61,333 nt of DNA from Streptomyces spinosisporus (lineage in GTDB: Bacteria; Actinomycetota; Actinomycetes; Streptomycetales; Streptomycetaceae): contig NZ_JALDAX010000031.1 of the NCBI RefSeq assembly GCF_022698145.1, forward strand, positions 1 through 61,333, in the 5' to 3' direction. The notes under the pieces are model-generated. The model searched no databases, was not told the DNA's origin, and was given only the letters and a program-made list of their open reading frames with translations. This document shows, in pieces, positions 46,846 through 55,129 of the stretch. The position numbers were made by a program, and so were the translations under genes. Positions within the stretch are counted from its first letter, which is position 1, and every line of letters begins with the position of its first letter.

Positions 46846-48363
46846 ATGAGCAGCATCGACCGGAGCCAGGCAGTGGGCGTGAAGACCTACGAAGTGCGCA
46901 CCTACGGGTGCCAGATGAACGTCCACGATTCCGAGCGATTGTCGGGACTGCTCGAAGACGCCGGTTATGTGCGCGCCCCCGAGGGCTCGGACGGCGACGC
47001 GGACGTCGTGGTCTTCAACACCTGCGCGGTGAGGGAGAACGCCGACAACAAGCTGTACGGCAACCTCGGCCACCTCGCCCCGAAGAAGGCCGCGCGCCCC
47101 GGCATGCAGATCGCCGTCGGCGGCTGTCTGGCGCAGAAGGACCGCGACACCATCGTGAAGCGGGCGCCCTGGGTGGACGTCGTCTTCGGCACGCACAACA
47201 TCGGCAAGCTCCCGGTCCTGCTGGAGCGCGCCCGCGTGCAGGAGGAGGCCCAGGTCGAGATCGCCGAGTCCCTGGAGGCGTTCCCGTCCACCCTGCCGAC
47301 CCGGCGCGAGAGCGCGTACGCGGCATGGGTGTCGATCTCCGTCGGCTGCAACAACACCTGCACCTTCTGCATCGTCCCGGCCCTGCGCGGCAAGGAGAAG
47401 GACCGCCGCCCCGGCGACATCCTCGCCGAGGTCGAGGCCCTGGTCGCCGAGGGCGTCTCGGAGATCACGCTGCTCGGGCAGAACGTGAACGCGTACGGCT
47501 CCGACATCGGCGACCGCGAGGCCTTCAGCAAGCTGCTGCGCGCCTGCGGTCAGATCGAGGGCCTGGAGCGCGTCCGCTTCACCTCGCCGCACCCCCGTGA
47601 CTTCACGGACGACGTGATCGCGGCCATGGCCGAGACACCGAACGTCATGCCGCAGCTCCACATGCCGCTCCAGTCCGGCTCGGACACCGTCCTGAAGGCG
47701 ATGCGCCGTTCGTACCGCCAGGAGCGCTACCTGGGCATCATCGAGAAGGTGCGCGCCGCGATTCCGCACGCGGCGATCACGACCGACATCATCGTCGGCT
47801 TCCCCGGCGAGACCGAGGAGGACTTCGAGCAGACGCTGCACGTCGTCCGCGAGGCCCGGTTCGCCCAGGCCTTCACCTTTCAGTACTCCAAGCGCCCCGG
47901 CACCCCGGCGGCGACCATGGAGGGCCAGATCCCCAAGAAGGTCGTCCAGGAGCGGTACGAGCGTCTCGTGGCCCTCCAGGAGGAGATCTCCTGGGAGGAG
48001 AACAAAAAGCAGATCGGCCGCACCCTGGAGCTGATGGTCGCCGAGGGCGAGGGCCGCAAGGACGGCACGACGCACCGCCTGTCCGGCCGCGCCCCCGACA
48101 ACCGCCTGGTCCACTTCACCAAGCCCGAGCAGGAGGTGCGCCCCGGCGACGTGGTCACAGTCGCGATCACCTACGCCGCCCCGCACCACCTCCTCGCCGA
48201 GGGCGCCGTCCTCGACGTGCGCCGCACGCGCGCGGGCGACGCCTGGGAGAAGCGCAACGCGGCCGAGGCGGCCAAGCCCGCGGGCGTCATGCTGGGGCTG
48301 CCGAAGATCGGCGTCCCCGAGCCGCTGCCGGTCGCCACGGGCAGCGGCTGCGGCTGCGACTGA
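46846..48363 (+). CDS. miaB: tRNA-2-methylthio-N6-dimethylallyladenosine synthase MiaB
   Basis: The 505-residue radical SAM methylthiotransferase converts i6A37 to ms2i6A37 in tRNAs reading U-starting codons. The UPF0004 domain has YGCQMNVHDSERLSGLLED and NTCAVRE; the radical SAM motif CNNTCTFC has Cys168, Cys172 and Cys175; a TRAM domain follows near 390-455. ATG at 46846 lacks a Shine-Dalgarno sequence but follows TACCCT (46834-46839) by 6 nt, so the mRNA is probably leaderless. It works after MiaA, encoded 1.7 kb downstream. The C-terminus ends in GSGCGCD. Confidence 0.95.
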   Translation: MSSIDRSQAVGVKTYEVRTYGCQMNVHDSERLSGLLEDAGYVRAPEGSDGDADVVVFNTCAVRENADNKLYGNLGHLAPKKAARPGMQIAVGGCLAQKDRDTIVKRAPWVDVVFGTHNIGKLPVLLERARVQEEAQVEIAESLEAFPSTLPTRRESAYAAWVSISVGCNNTCTFCIVPALRGKEKDRRPGDILAEVEALVAEGVSEITLLGQNVNAYGSDIGDREAFSKLLRACGQIEGLERVRFTSPHPRDFTDDVIAAMAETPNVMPQLHMPLQSGSDTVLKAMRRSYRQERYLGIIEKVRAAIPHAAITTDIIVGFPGETEEDFEQTLHVVREARFAQAFTFQYSKRPGTPAATMEGQIPKKVVQERYERLVALQEEISWEENKKQIGRTLELMVAEGEGRKDGTTHRLSGRAPDNRLVHFTKPEQEVRPGDVVTVAITYAAPHHLLAEGAVLDVRRTRAGDAWEKRNAAEAAKPAGVMLGLPKIGVPEPLPVATGSGCGCD

Positions 48364-48428
48364 CCGGGAGGCTGCGAGGCGGGGACACGCAGAGAGACGC
48401 CGGGACACCGGGGCGTACGCTGCCGATC

Positions 48429-49148
48429 ATGCTTGTCGCCGCCGCCGTCTGCCCCTGCCCACCGCTGCTCGTACCCGAGGTCGCGGCGGGCGCCGCTGCC
48501 GAACTGGACGCCGCCCGGAGCGCGTGCACCGACGCGCTCGGGGTGCTCGCCGCTTCCCGGCCCGACCTGCTGGTGGTCGTAGGACCCGCCGAGCAGAGCG
48601 GACGCGGCGCGCACCCGCAAGGGGCGCGAGGCTCGTTCAGCGGCTTCGGCGTGGACGTCCACGTACGGCTGGGCGTACCGCAGGCACCGGGCGCGGAGGC
48701 GGAGCGGGTCCTGCCGCCCTCCCTCGCCGTGGGGGCCTGGCTGCTGCAGCGGATCGGATGGGCGGACGCACCGATCGAGGGACTCGGTGTGGGGGAACCT
48801 CTCGCGCCCGAGCGGTGTATCCAAGTCGGAAGGGACATCGCGACCCGTGCCGCGCGGGTGGCACTGCTGGTGATGGGCGACGCCAGCGCCTGCCGCACGC
48901 TCAAGGCCCCCGGTTACCTCGACGAGCGGGCGGCCCCCTTCGATGCGGAGGTCGCGCGTGCGCTGGGCGCGGCGGACGTGACGGCCGTCGAGGAGCTGGA
49001 CGCCGAGCTGGCGTACGAACTGCAGGCGTCGGGCCGGGCCCCCTGGCAGGTGCTCGCGGGCGCCGCCGAGGGCGCGGGCCTGAGCGGCGCCCTGCTGTAC
49101 GAGGACGCGCCGTACGGCGTGGGCTACCTGGTCGCGACCTGGTCGTAG
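48429..49148 (+). CDS. Class III extradiol dioxygenase (LigB)-like protein
   Basis: The 239-residue protein resembles the LigB subunit of extradiol dioxygenases and Memo-like proteins (LVAAAVCPCPPLLVPEVAAG, ASRPDLLVVVGPAEQSG, LLVMGDASACRT, APYGVGYLVATW). The histidines that bind iron in true dioxygenases are not evident, so enzymatic activity is doubtful. Such proteins lie between miaB and miaA in many actinomycetes, including mycobacteria. It starts 65 bp after miaB and may be in the same transcript. Confidence 0.75.
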   Translation: MLVAAAVCPCPPLLVPEVAAGAAAELDAARSACTDALGVLAASRPDLLVVVGPAEQSGRGAHPQGARGSFSGFGVDVHVRLGVPQAPGAEAERVLPPSLAVGAWLLQRIGWADAPIEGLGVGEPLAPERCIQVGRDIATRAARVALLVMGDASACRTLKAPGYLDERAAPFDAEVARALGAADVTAVEELDAELAYELQASGRAPWQVLAGAAEGAGLSGALLYEDAPYGVGYLVATWS

Positions 49149-49199
49149 CAGACGGACCGCGAGGGCGGGACGGCGGGCATGCGAACGGGGCGGGCACGG

Positions 49200-49236
49200 C
49201 GGACGGCCGGGAGCCCTCAGGCCCCGCGGCCGTCCG
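49200..49236. terminator. Hairpin between convergent LigB-like and antitoxin genes
   Basis: CGGACGGCC (49200-49208) and GGCCGTCCG (49228-49236) form a 9-bp stem with a 19-nt loop midway between two convergent stop codons, so it can serve both. Confidence 0.5.
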
Positions 49237-49256
49237 TCGGTGTGCCGTGCTGCCGG

Positions 49257-49526
49257 TCAGGAAGCCGGCGGTGGCGAGTCCGGCGCCGCCGCCGTGCCGC
49301 TGCCCGTCCCCGGGTCGTCCTTGTGCGCGAGTCTGTCCATGGCGCCCTTGGCCTTGCCGGTCCCGGTCTGGATCCGGTCGCTGTACTTGCCCTTGGTCTT
49401 CTCGTCGACGACCTGCGCGGCCCGGTCGAGACCGTGGGCGATCTTGTCCCCGTGCTGCTGCGCGAGGCCGGACATCCTGTCCTTGGCCGGGGAGAGCTTG
49501 CCCTTCAAATTGTCCAGAAGACCCAT
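49257..49526 (-). CDS. MT0933-like antitoxin family protein
   Basis: This 89-residue hydrophilic protein starts MGLLDNLKGKLSPAKDRMSG and contains HGDKIAHGLDRAAQVVDEKTKGKYSDRI, the MT0933_antitox family pattern (Rv0909-type antitoxins). The last 25 residues are Asp/Gly/Pro-rich. No toxin gene adjoins it, so it is an orphan or belongs to a family with another role in Streptomyces. ATG at 49526 is clear. Confidence 0.78.
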   Translation of the reverse strand: MGLLDNLKGKLSPAKDRMSGLAQQHGDKIAHGLDRAAQVVDEKTKGKYSDRIQTGTGKAKGAMDRLAHKDDPGTGSGTAAAPDSPPPAS

Positions 49527-49607
49527 GGTCCACCTTCCGTCGTCCCGGGCTCGCTCGCCCCAGGGGCCGCCTCCGGAGCGTCCCTTCGGCTCGCTCGCGC
49601 GGAGCGG

Positions 49608-49928
49608 TTACGTGCGGGCGTCCTCGCCGGCCTCGCTGTCGGCCGCCGCGTCGGCGGACTGCTGCTTGGGAATCTCGACGCCCTCACCGGACGTGTCGCG
49701 GGAAGCGTCCTCGGCGGCCTCCGCCGCGTCCGGCGCGCGCTCACTCCCGCTCTCGGCCTCGGTGCCGGCCTCGACCTCGGCCTCCGCCGACCCCTTCGCC
49801 GCTGCCGCCTCCTCGGCCGCAGGCTCGGCCGCCGTGGATTCGGCCGACGGTGTGCCGGCCTGTGCCTCGGCGGTTGACGCCTCCTCCGTAGTCTTCGACC
49901 TCCGGAGAAGTCGTGCGAAAACGCCCAT
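49608..49928 (-). CDS. Acidic Ala/Glu-rich small protein (often annotated 'gliding motility protein')
   Basis: The 106-residue protein has a conserved basic start MGVFARLLRRSK and a long Ala/Glu/Ser-rich acidic middle, and ends EIPKQQSADAAADSEAGEDA. Similar Streptomyces proteins at this site carry the name 'gliding motility protein', which has no experimental basis that I know of. The N-terminus could be an amphipathic membrane-contact helix. ATG at 49928 has GGAGTGG 3-5 nt upstream. It diverges from miaA and lies 81 nt upstream of the antitoxin on the same strand. Confidence 0.65.
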   Translation of the reverse strand: MGVFARLLRRSKTTEEASTAEAQAGTPSAESTAAEPAAEEAAAAKGSAEAEVEAGTEAESGSERAPDAAEAAEDASRDTSGEGVEIPKQQSADAAADSEAGEDART

Positions 49929-50111
49929 ATCCACTCCATACGTTACTCGTGCGGGCGAAATCCCGCGTCGTCCGGTGCGCCCGTTTGCGTCGCCCGGGTC
50001 GCCGTCACCCGAAAACCGACGGCGAGAACCTCGCAACGGGCAACGACCCCGCCCCTGCGCCGTCACGTAACTCGTTCGAGGAGCGCCTCGGGGGTTTGCG
50101 AGACTGGTCCG

Positions 50112-51050
50112 GTGAGCAGCGCACCCCCCGCCCCCCGAGTCATCGCCGTCGTCGGACCCACCGCGGCCGGAAAGTCCGATCTGGGTGTTTTTCTCGCCCA
50201 ACGCCTGGGCGGGGAGGTCGTCAACGCCGACTCCATGCAGCTCTACCGGGGGATGGACATCGGCACCGCCAAACTGACGCCCGAGGAGCGCGGCGGCGTA
50301 CCGCACCACCTCCTGGACATCTGGGACGTGACGGTCACGGCGTCCGTCGCCGAGTACCAGCGGCTCGCCCGCGCCAGGATCGACGCACTGCTCGCCGACG
50401 GCCGCTGGCCGATCCTGGTCGGCGGCTCCGGCCTGTATGTCCGCGGGGCCGTCGACAACCTCGAGTTCCCCGGCACCGATCCCGAGGTCAGGGCACGCCT
50501 GGAGCAGGAGCTCACGCTGCGCGGCTCCGGAGCGCTGCACGCCCGCCTGGCCGCCGCCGACCCCGGTGCGGCGCAGGCGATCCTGCCCAGCAACGGCCGC
50601 CGTATCGTCCGGGCGCTCGAGGTGATCGAGATCACCGGCCAGCCCTTCACCGCCAATCTCCCCGGGCACGACTCGGTCTACGACACCCTCCAGATCGGCG
50701 TCGACGTGGCCCGTCCCGAGCTCGACGAGCGCATCGCCCGCCGGGTCGACCGCATGTGGGACGCGGGGCTCGTGGAGGAGGTGCGCGCGCTTGAGGCGCG
50801 AGGACTGCGCGAGGGGCGTACGGCCGCGCGGGCGCTCGGCTATCAGCAGGTGCTCGCGGCGCTTGCGGGGGAGTGCACGCTCGAGGAGGCGCGGGCCGAG
50901 ACCGTGCGAGCCACCAAGCGCTTCGCGCGCCGCCAGGATTCGTGGTTCAGGCGCGACCCACGGGTGCACTGGCTCAGTGGGGCTGCGGCGGATGTCACAG
51001 AACTTCCGCAGCTCGCAATGGCCTTGGTCGAACGACCGGTTACAGCCTGA
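50112..51050 (+). CDS. miaA: tRNA dimethylallyltransferase MiaA
   Basis: The 312-residue enzyme transfers a dimethylallyl group to A37 of tRNAs reading U-starting codons; MiaB then adds the methylthio group. The P-loop GPTAAGKS is at 15-22, followed by VNADSMQLYRGMDIGTAK, PHHLLDIWDV and LVGGSGLYVRG. The C-terminal tRNA-binding segment is ALGYQQVLAALAGECTLEEA, ending TKRFARRQDSWFRRD. It starts with GTG and has no Shine-Dalgarno; a GAGACT sequence 7 nt upstream may be the -10 of a leaderless mRNA. Confidence 0.94.
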   Translation: MSSAPPAPRVIAVVGPTAAGKSDLGVFLAQRLGGEVVNADSMQLYRGMDIGTAKLTPEERGGVPHHLLDIWDVTVTASVAEYQRLARARIDALLADGRWPILVGGSGLYVRGAVDNLEFPGTDPEVRARLEQELTLRGSGALHARLAAADPGAAQAILPSNGRRIVRALEVIEITGQPFTANLPGHDSVYDTLQIGVDVARPELDERIARRVDRMWDAGLVEEVRALEARGLREGRTAARALGYQQVLAALAGECTLEEARAETVRATKRFARRQDSWFRRDPRVHWLSGAAADVTELPQLAMALVERPVTA

Positions 51051-51157
51051 TCACGTCATGGCATCGGGACGCTCCGGCCGTCATCCCGGCCTTCGGCGCC
51101 GTGCCATCATCGAGCTTCGATCGACCAGTGGAGTCCTAGTTGGGAGGGCGCGTGGCG

Positions 51158-51661
51158 ATGGAGGCCGGCCCTCGCGACACCGCACGAAGCACCGAGCCCC
51201 TCACCGCCGAAAGCGGTGATCAGGAGCAGGACGAGGACCGTCTGAGCCCTGACGGGCCCGACGACGCACAGGGCGGAGTCACTGCCGACGGCCCGGAGCC
51301 CGACGAGATGTTCGCCGGTGGCCCCGAGGTCGAGGTGGAGCTGCGCCCGCAGCGGCGGCTGCGCATCTGGCAGCTCGCCCCGATCGTCGCCCTGGCCGCG
51401 GTCGGCTCCCTGATGTTCGCCTTCCCGCTCGCTTTCGACTTCGGCGACAGCGGCGCGGTGATCGCCATGCTGGGGCTGCTGATCTGCTCCTGCGCCGCAG
51501 GCTGGGGGATGATGGCCGCGCGCCGCGTGGGCTACACCTGGCCGGGACTGCCGCAGCGGGGTTCCGGGCGCAGACCGGACTGGCGGGTCGTGCTGGCGTA
51601 CGTCGTGGTCGTCGCGGCGGTCGTGGTGCTCGCCGTGTGGCGCGTGGCCCGGTTGCGCTGA
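51158..51661 (+). CDS. Putative membrane protein between miaA and dapF
   Basis: The 167-residue protein has an acidic N-terminal half (about 1-65) and three hydrophobic helices: IWQLAPIVALAAVGSLMFAFPLAF, GAVIAMLGLLICSCAAGWGMMA and VVLAYVVVVAAVVVLAVWRVA. No functional family is recognised. ATG at 51158 has GGGAGGG 9 nt upstream; GTG at 51152 and TTG at 51140 are less likely. It lies 46 bp before dapF. Confidence 0.72.
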   Translation: MEAGPRDTARSTEPLTAESGDQEQDEDRLSPDGPDDAQGGVTADGPEPDEMFAGGPEVEVELRPQRRLRIWQLAPIVALAAVGSLMFAFPLAFDFGDSGAVIAMLGLLICSCAAGWGMMAARRVGYTWPGLPQRGSGRRPDWRVVLAYVVVVAAVVVLAVWRVARLR

Positions 51662-51678
51662 CGATCACGCGCGCGGGG

Positions 51679-51701
51679 TTGTCGTAGCCACACCGTACGA
51701 T
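51679..51701 (+). promoter_or_regulatory. dapF promoter region (leaderless; weak RecA-NDp resemblance)
   Basis: TACGAT (51696-51701) lies 6 nt before the dapF ATG and should give a leaderless mRNA. TTGTCGTAGCC (51679-51689) precedes it at exactly the RecA-NDp spacing but matches only 7 of 11 positions. Confidence 0.4.
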
Positions 51702-51707
51702 CGAGGC

Positions 51708-52577
51708 ATGAGCACGCGGATCGCCTTCCTCAAGGGGCACGGCACGGAGAACGACTTCGTGATCGTCCCGGACCCCGAGAACGCCATCGACCTGCCCCCG
51801 GCCGCCGTCGCCGCCCTGTGCGACCGCCGCGCGGGCATCGGCGGCGACGGTCTGCTGCACGTCGTGCGGTCCGCCGCTCACCCCGAGGCGCGGCACATGG
51901 CGGCCGAGGCCGAGTGGTTCATGGACTACCGCAACGGCGACGGCTCGGTCGCGGAGATGTGCGGCAACGGCGTGCGCGTCTTCGCGCGCTACCTCCAGCG
52001 CGCCGGACATGCCGGCGAGGGGGACCTCGCGATCGCCACGCGCGGTGGCGTGAAGAGCGTGCACATCGACAAGGACGGCGACATCACCGTCGGCATGGGC
52101 AGGGCGCGCCTTTTCGAGGGGGACGTCACCGTGAGCGTGGGCGAGCGCAGCTGGCCCGCGCGGAACGTGAACATGGGCAATCCGCACGCGGTCGCGTTCG
52201 TCGACGACCTCGCGCACGCCGGCAATCTCTACGCGCCGCCGCCGTTCAGCCCGGCCTCCGCCTACCCGGACGGCGTGAACGTCGAGTTCGTGGTCGACCG
52301 CGGTGACCGGCACGTCGCGATGCGCGTGCACGAGCGCGGCTCCGGCGAGACCCGCTCCTGCGGCACGGGCGCGTGCGCCGTCGCCGTGGCCGCCGCCCGC
52401 CGGGACGACGCCGACCCCGCCGTCACCGGCACCCCGGCGACGTACACCGTCGATGTGCCCGGGGGAACGCTGGTGATCACCGAGCGGATCGACGGCGAGA
52501 TCGAGATGACCGGGCCCGCGGTGATCGTCGCAGAGGGTGAGATCGACCGCGAGTGGCTGGAAAGGATCGCCCATTGA
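51708..52577 (+). CDS. dapF: Diaminopimelate epimerase DapF
   Basis: The 289-residue epimerase converts LL- to meso-diaminopimelate for lysine; Streptomyces peptidoglycan uses the LL form. The two catalytic cysteines are Cys85 (EMCGNGVRVFARY) and Cys218 (TRSCGTGACAVAVAA). The N-terminal KGHGTENDFVIV and NMGNPHAVAFVDD segments are typical. The start MSTRIAFLKGHG has no Shine-Dalgarno but follows a -10 by 6 nt. Confidence 0.95.
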   Translation: MSTRIAFLKGHGTENDFVIVPDPENAIDLPPAAVAALCDRRAGIGGDGLLHVVRSAAHPEARHMAAEAEWFMDYRNGDGSVAEMCGNGVRVFARYLQRAGHAGEGDLAIATRGGVKSVHIDKDGDITVGMGRARLFEGDVTVSVGERSWPARNVNMGNPHAVAFVDDLAHAGNLYAPPPFSPASAYPDGVNVEFVVDRGDRHVAMRVHERGSGETRSCGTGACAVAVAAARRDDADPAVTGTPATYTVDVPGGTLVITERIDGEIEMTGPAVIVAEGEIDREWLERIAH

Positions 52578-52875
52578 GCGGGGCGGTGGCTTGCGATCGC
52601 AGGCGTGTGCGCCGGATGGTGCACGCGTCAACTACCCGTGCGACGACCGGGCGTTCGAAACCACGGCCGTTCGCCTTTCACATGGCGCGAAATCGTAAAC
52701 CTACAGACCTTCGCTCGAATGGGTGATCCGTTTCACGCTCGGCGAGAGGCGGTCGGTCGCACGTGATGGGCTCGGTAGCATCAAGCACCGGCCCGGGCGG
52801 GGGACCGTTGCCATCCCCTGAGCCGTGTCCGTCCTGGGGCACCCCGTCCGCCGGTCGATGCAGCCGGAGGTGCCC

Positions 52876-55005
52876 ATGAGTGCGGAGGCGACCAACCCCG
52901 CGACCCCAGGTCCGGTAGCAGGCTCTGCCGCGCGCTGGCGAGCGCGCATCGACCTGCGCCGCCTCGGCCGTGCCGCGCTGCTCGGCCCCACCGCCCGTGA
53001 CCGGCTGCCCAGTGCCATCAGCCACGTCGTCGACGCCCATCGCGCTCACTACCCGGGCGCCGACCTCGAACCGCTGCGCCGCGCCTATGTGCTGGCCGAG
53101 TCCTCGCACCGCGGCCAGATGCGCAAGAGCGGCGAGCCGTACATCACGCATCCGCTCGCGGTGACCCTGATCCTCGCCGAACTCGGCGCCGAGACCACCA
53201 CTTTGACGGCCTCTCTGCTCCACGACACCGTCGAGGACACCGATGTGACCCTCGATCAGGTCGGCGAGGAGTTCGGGGCGGAGGTCCGCTACCTCGTCGA
53301 CGGCGTCACGAAGCTGGAGAAGGTCGACTACGGCGCCGCCGCCGAGCCCGAGACCTTCCGCAAGATGCTCGTCGCCACCGGCAGCGACGTCCGTGTGATG
53401 TCGATCAAACTCGCCGACCGGCTGCACAACATGCGCACCCTCGGCGTCATGCGCCCCGAGAAACAGGCGCGCATCGCCAAGGTCACCCGGGACGTCCTCA
53501 TCCCGCTCGCCGAACGGCTCGGCGTCCAGGCGCTCAAGACCGAGCTGGAAGACCTCGTCTTCGCCATCCTGCACCCCGAGGAGTACGAGTACACGCGGGA
53601 GTTGATCGTCGACAACGCCTCCCGCGCCGACGACCCGCTCGCCGACATCGCCGACGAGGTGCGCGGCGTCCTGCGCGAGGCCGGCATCCAGGCCGAAGTC
53701 CTCATCCGGCCGCGGCACTTCGTCTCCGTGCACCGCGTCGCCCGCAAGCGCGGCGAACTGCGCGGAGCCGACTTCGGCCGCCTGCTGGTCTTGGTGAACG
53801 AGGACGCGGACTGCTACGGCGTCCTCGGCGAACTGCACACCTGCATGACCCCCGTGGTCTCGGAGTTCAAGGACTTCATCGCCGTCCCCAAGTTCAACCT
53901 GTACCAGTCGCTGCACACCGCGGTCGCGCGCCCGGACGGTCAGGTCGCCGAAGTCCTCATCCGCACCCACCAGATGCACAAGGTCGCGGAGGCCGGCGTC
54001 GTCGCACTCGGCAACCCGTACGCCCCGGCGCCCGACGATCCTGCCGACGGCGAGCGCGTCGACCCCACCCGGCCCGGCTGGCTCTCCCGCCTCCTCGACT
54101 GGCAGGAGGCCGCGCCCGACCCCGACACGTTCTGGTCCACCCTGCGTGAGGACCTCGCCCAGGACCGCGAGATCACCGTCTTCCGGCCGGACGGCGGCAC
54201 GCTGGGCCTGCCCGAGGGCGCCAGCTGTGTCGACGCCGCCTACGCGCAGTACGGCGAGGACGCGCACGCGTGCATCGGCGCCCGCGTCAACGGCCGCCTG
54301 GCAACGCTGAGTACGGTCCTGCGGGACGGCGACACGGTCCAGCTCCTGATGGGCCAGGACCCCGCCTCCGAGCCGTCCAGGGAGTGGCTGGAGCACGCGC
54401 ACACGGCCGCCGCCCGTATCGCCATCCAGCGCTGGCTCGCGGCCCACCCGACTTACGAGGGCGCGCAGGAGAGCGAGCCCGAACGGCTGCCGGCGATCGA
54501 GGAGGCGCCTGCGGCCGCTCACCGGCCCGCCGGTGAAGGCGCTGCCCTGCGCTCCACCACCGACGACATCGTCGTCGACCGGCCCGGCGCGACCGTACGC
54601 CTCGCCGGGTGCTGTACGCCCGTGCCTCCCGACGAGGTGACCGGCTTCGCCGTACGCGGCGGTGTGGTCACCGTCCACCGCGTCGAGTGCGCCGCGGTGG
54701 AGCGCATGAAAAGCGCGGGGCGCCCCGAGGTCGGCGTGCGCTGGGGCGACACCACCGAGTGCCGGGTCACGCTCCTTGCCGAATCGTTCGGCCGCCCGCA
54801 CCTGCTGGCGGACCTCACGGAGGCCATGGCCCTCGAAGGCGCCGAGATCGTGTCCGCCACCGTCGAACCCCCCAGCCAGCAGCGCGTTCGCCACACCTAC
54901 ACGGTCCAACTCCCCGACGCAGCCCACCTGCCCGCCCTCATGCGCGCCATGCGCAACGTACCGGGCGTGTACGACGTGAGCCGGGCGCATACGCCGGGGG
55001 CGTGA
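52876..55005 (+). CDS. rshA: RelA/SpoT homologue RshA ((p)ppGpp metabolism)
   Basis: This 709-residue protein has an HD hydrolase domain (about 55-200) with an intact HDxxED motif (His116, Asp117, Glu120, Asp121), a synthetase-like domain (about 260-385), a TGS domain (about 430-490, EITVFRPDGGTLGLPEGASC) and a C-terminal ACT-like region. The synthetase part departs from the consensus at RPRHFVSVHR and EVLIRT (359-364; usually EVQIRT). ATG at 52876 has GGAGG 5 nt upstream. It corresponds to SCO5794 rshA, distinct from relA. The 298 bp before it hold no other gene. Confidence 0.92.
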   Translation: MSAEATNPATPGPVAGSAARWRARIDLRRLGRAALLGPTARDRLPSAISHVVDAHRAHYPGADLEPLRRAYVLAESSHRGQMRKSGEPYITHPLAVTLILAELGAETTTLTASLLHDTVEDTDVTLDQVGEEFGAEVRYLVDGVTKLEKVDYGAAAEPETFRKMLVATGSDVRVMSIKLADRLHNMRTLGVMRPEKQARIAKVTRDVLIPLAERLGVQALKTELEDLVFAILHPEEYEYTRELIVDNASRADDPLADIADEVRGVLREAGIQAEVLIRPRHFVSVHRVARKRGELRGADFGRLLVLVNEDADCYGVLGELHTCMTPVVSEFKDFIAVPKFNLYQSLHTAVARPDGQVAEVLIRTHQMHKVAEAGVVALGNPYAPAPDDPADGERVDPTRPGWLSRLLDWQEAAPDPDTFWSTLREDLAQDREITVFRPDGGTLGLPEGASCVDAAYAQYGEDAHACIGARVNGRLATLSTVLRDGDTVQLLMGQDPASEPSREWLEHAHTAAARIAIQRWLAAHPTYEGAQESEPERLPAIEEAPAAAHRPAGEGAALRSTTDDIVVDRPGATVRLAGCCTPVPPDEVTGFAVRGGVVTVHRVECAAVERMKSAGRPEVGVRWGDTTECRVTLLAESFGRPHLLADLTEAMALEGAEIVSATVEPPSQQRVRHTYTVQLPDAAHLPALMRAMRNVPGVYDVSRAHTPGA

Positions 55006-55129
55006 GGGCGGGAGCGGGGGGTGCGGCGGGAGACCGCCGCGCCCGGGACCGCGCGACCTGTCGACCCATTCGGGTGGGCCGGTCGCGAGTCGTCGCTGTG
55101 TGGGGGGTGTGCGCTGATAGCGGTGATCC

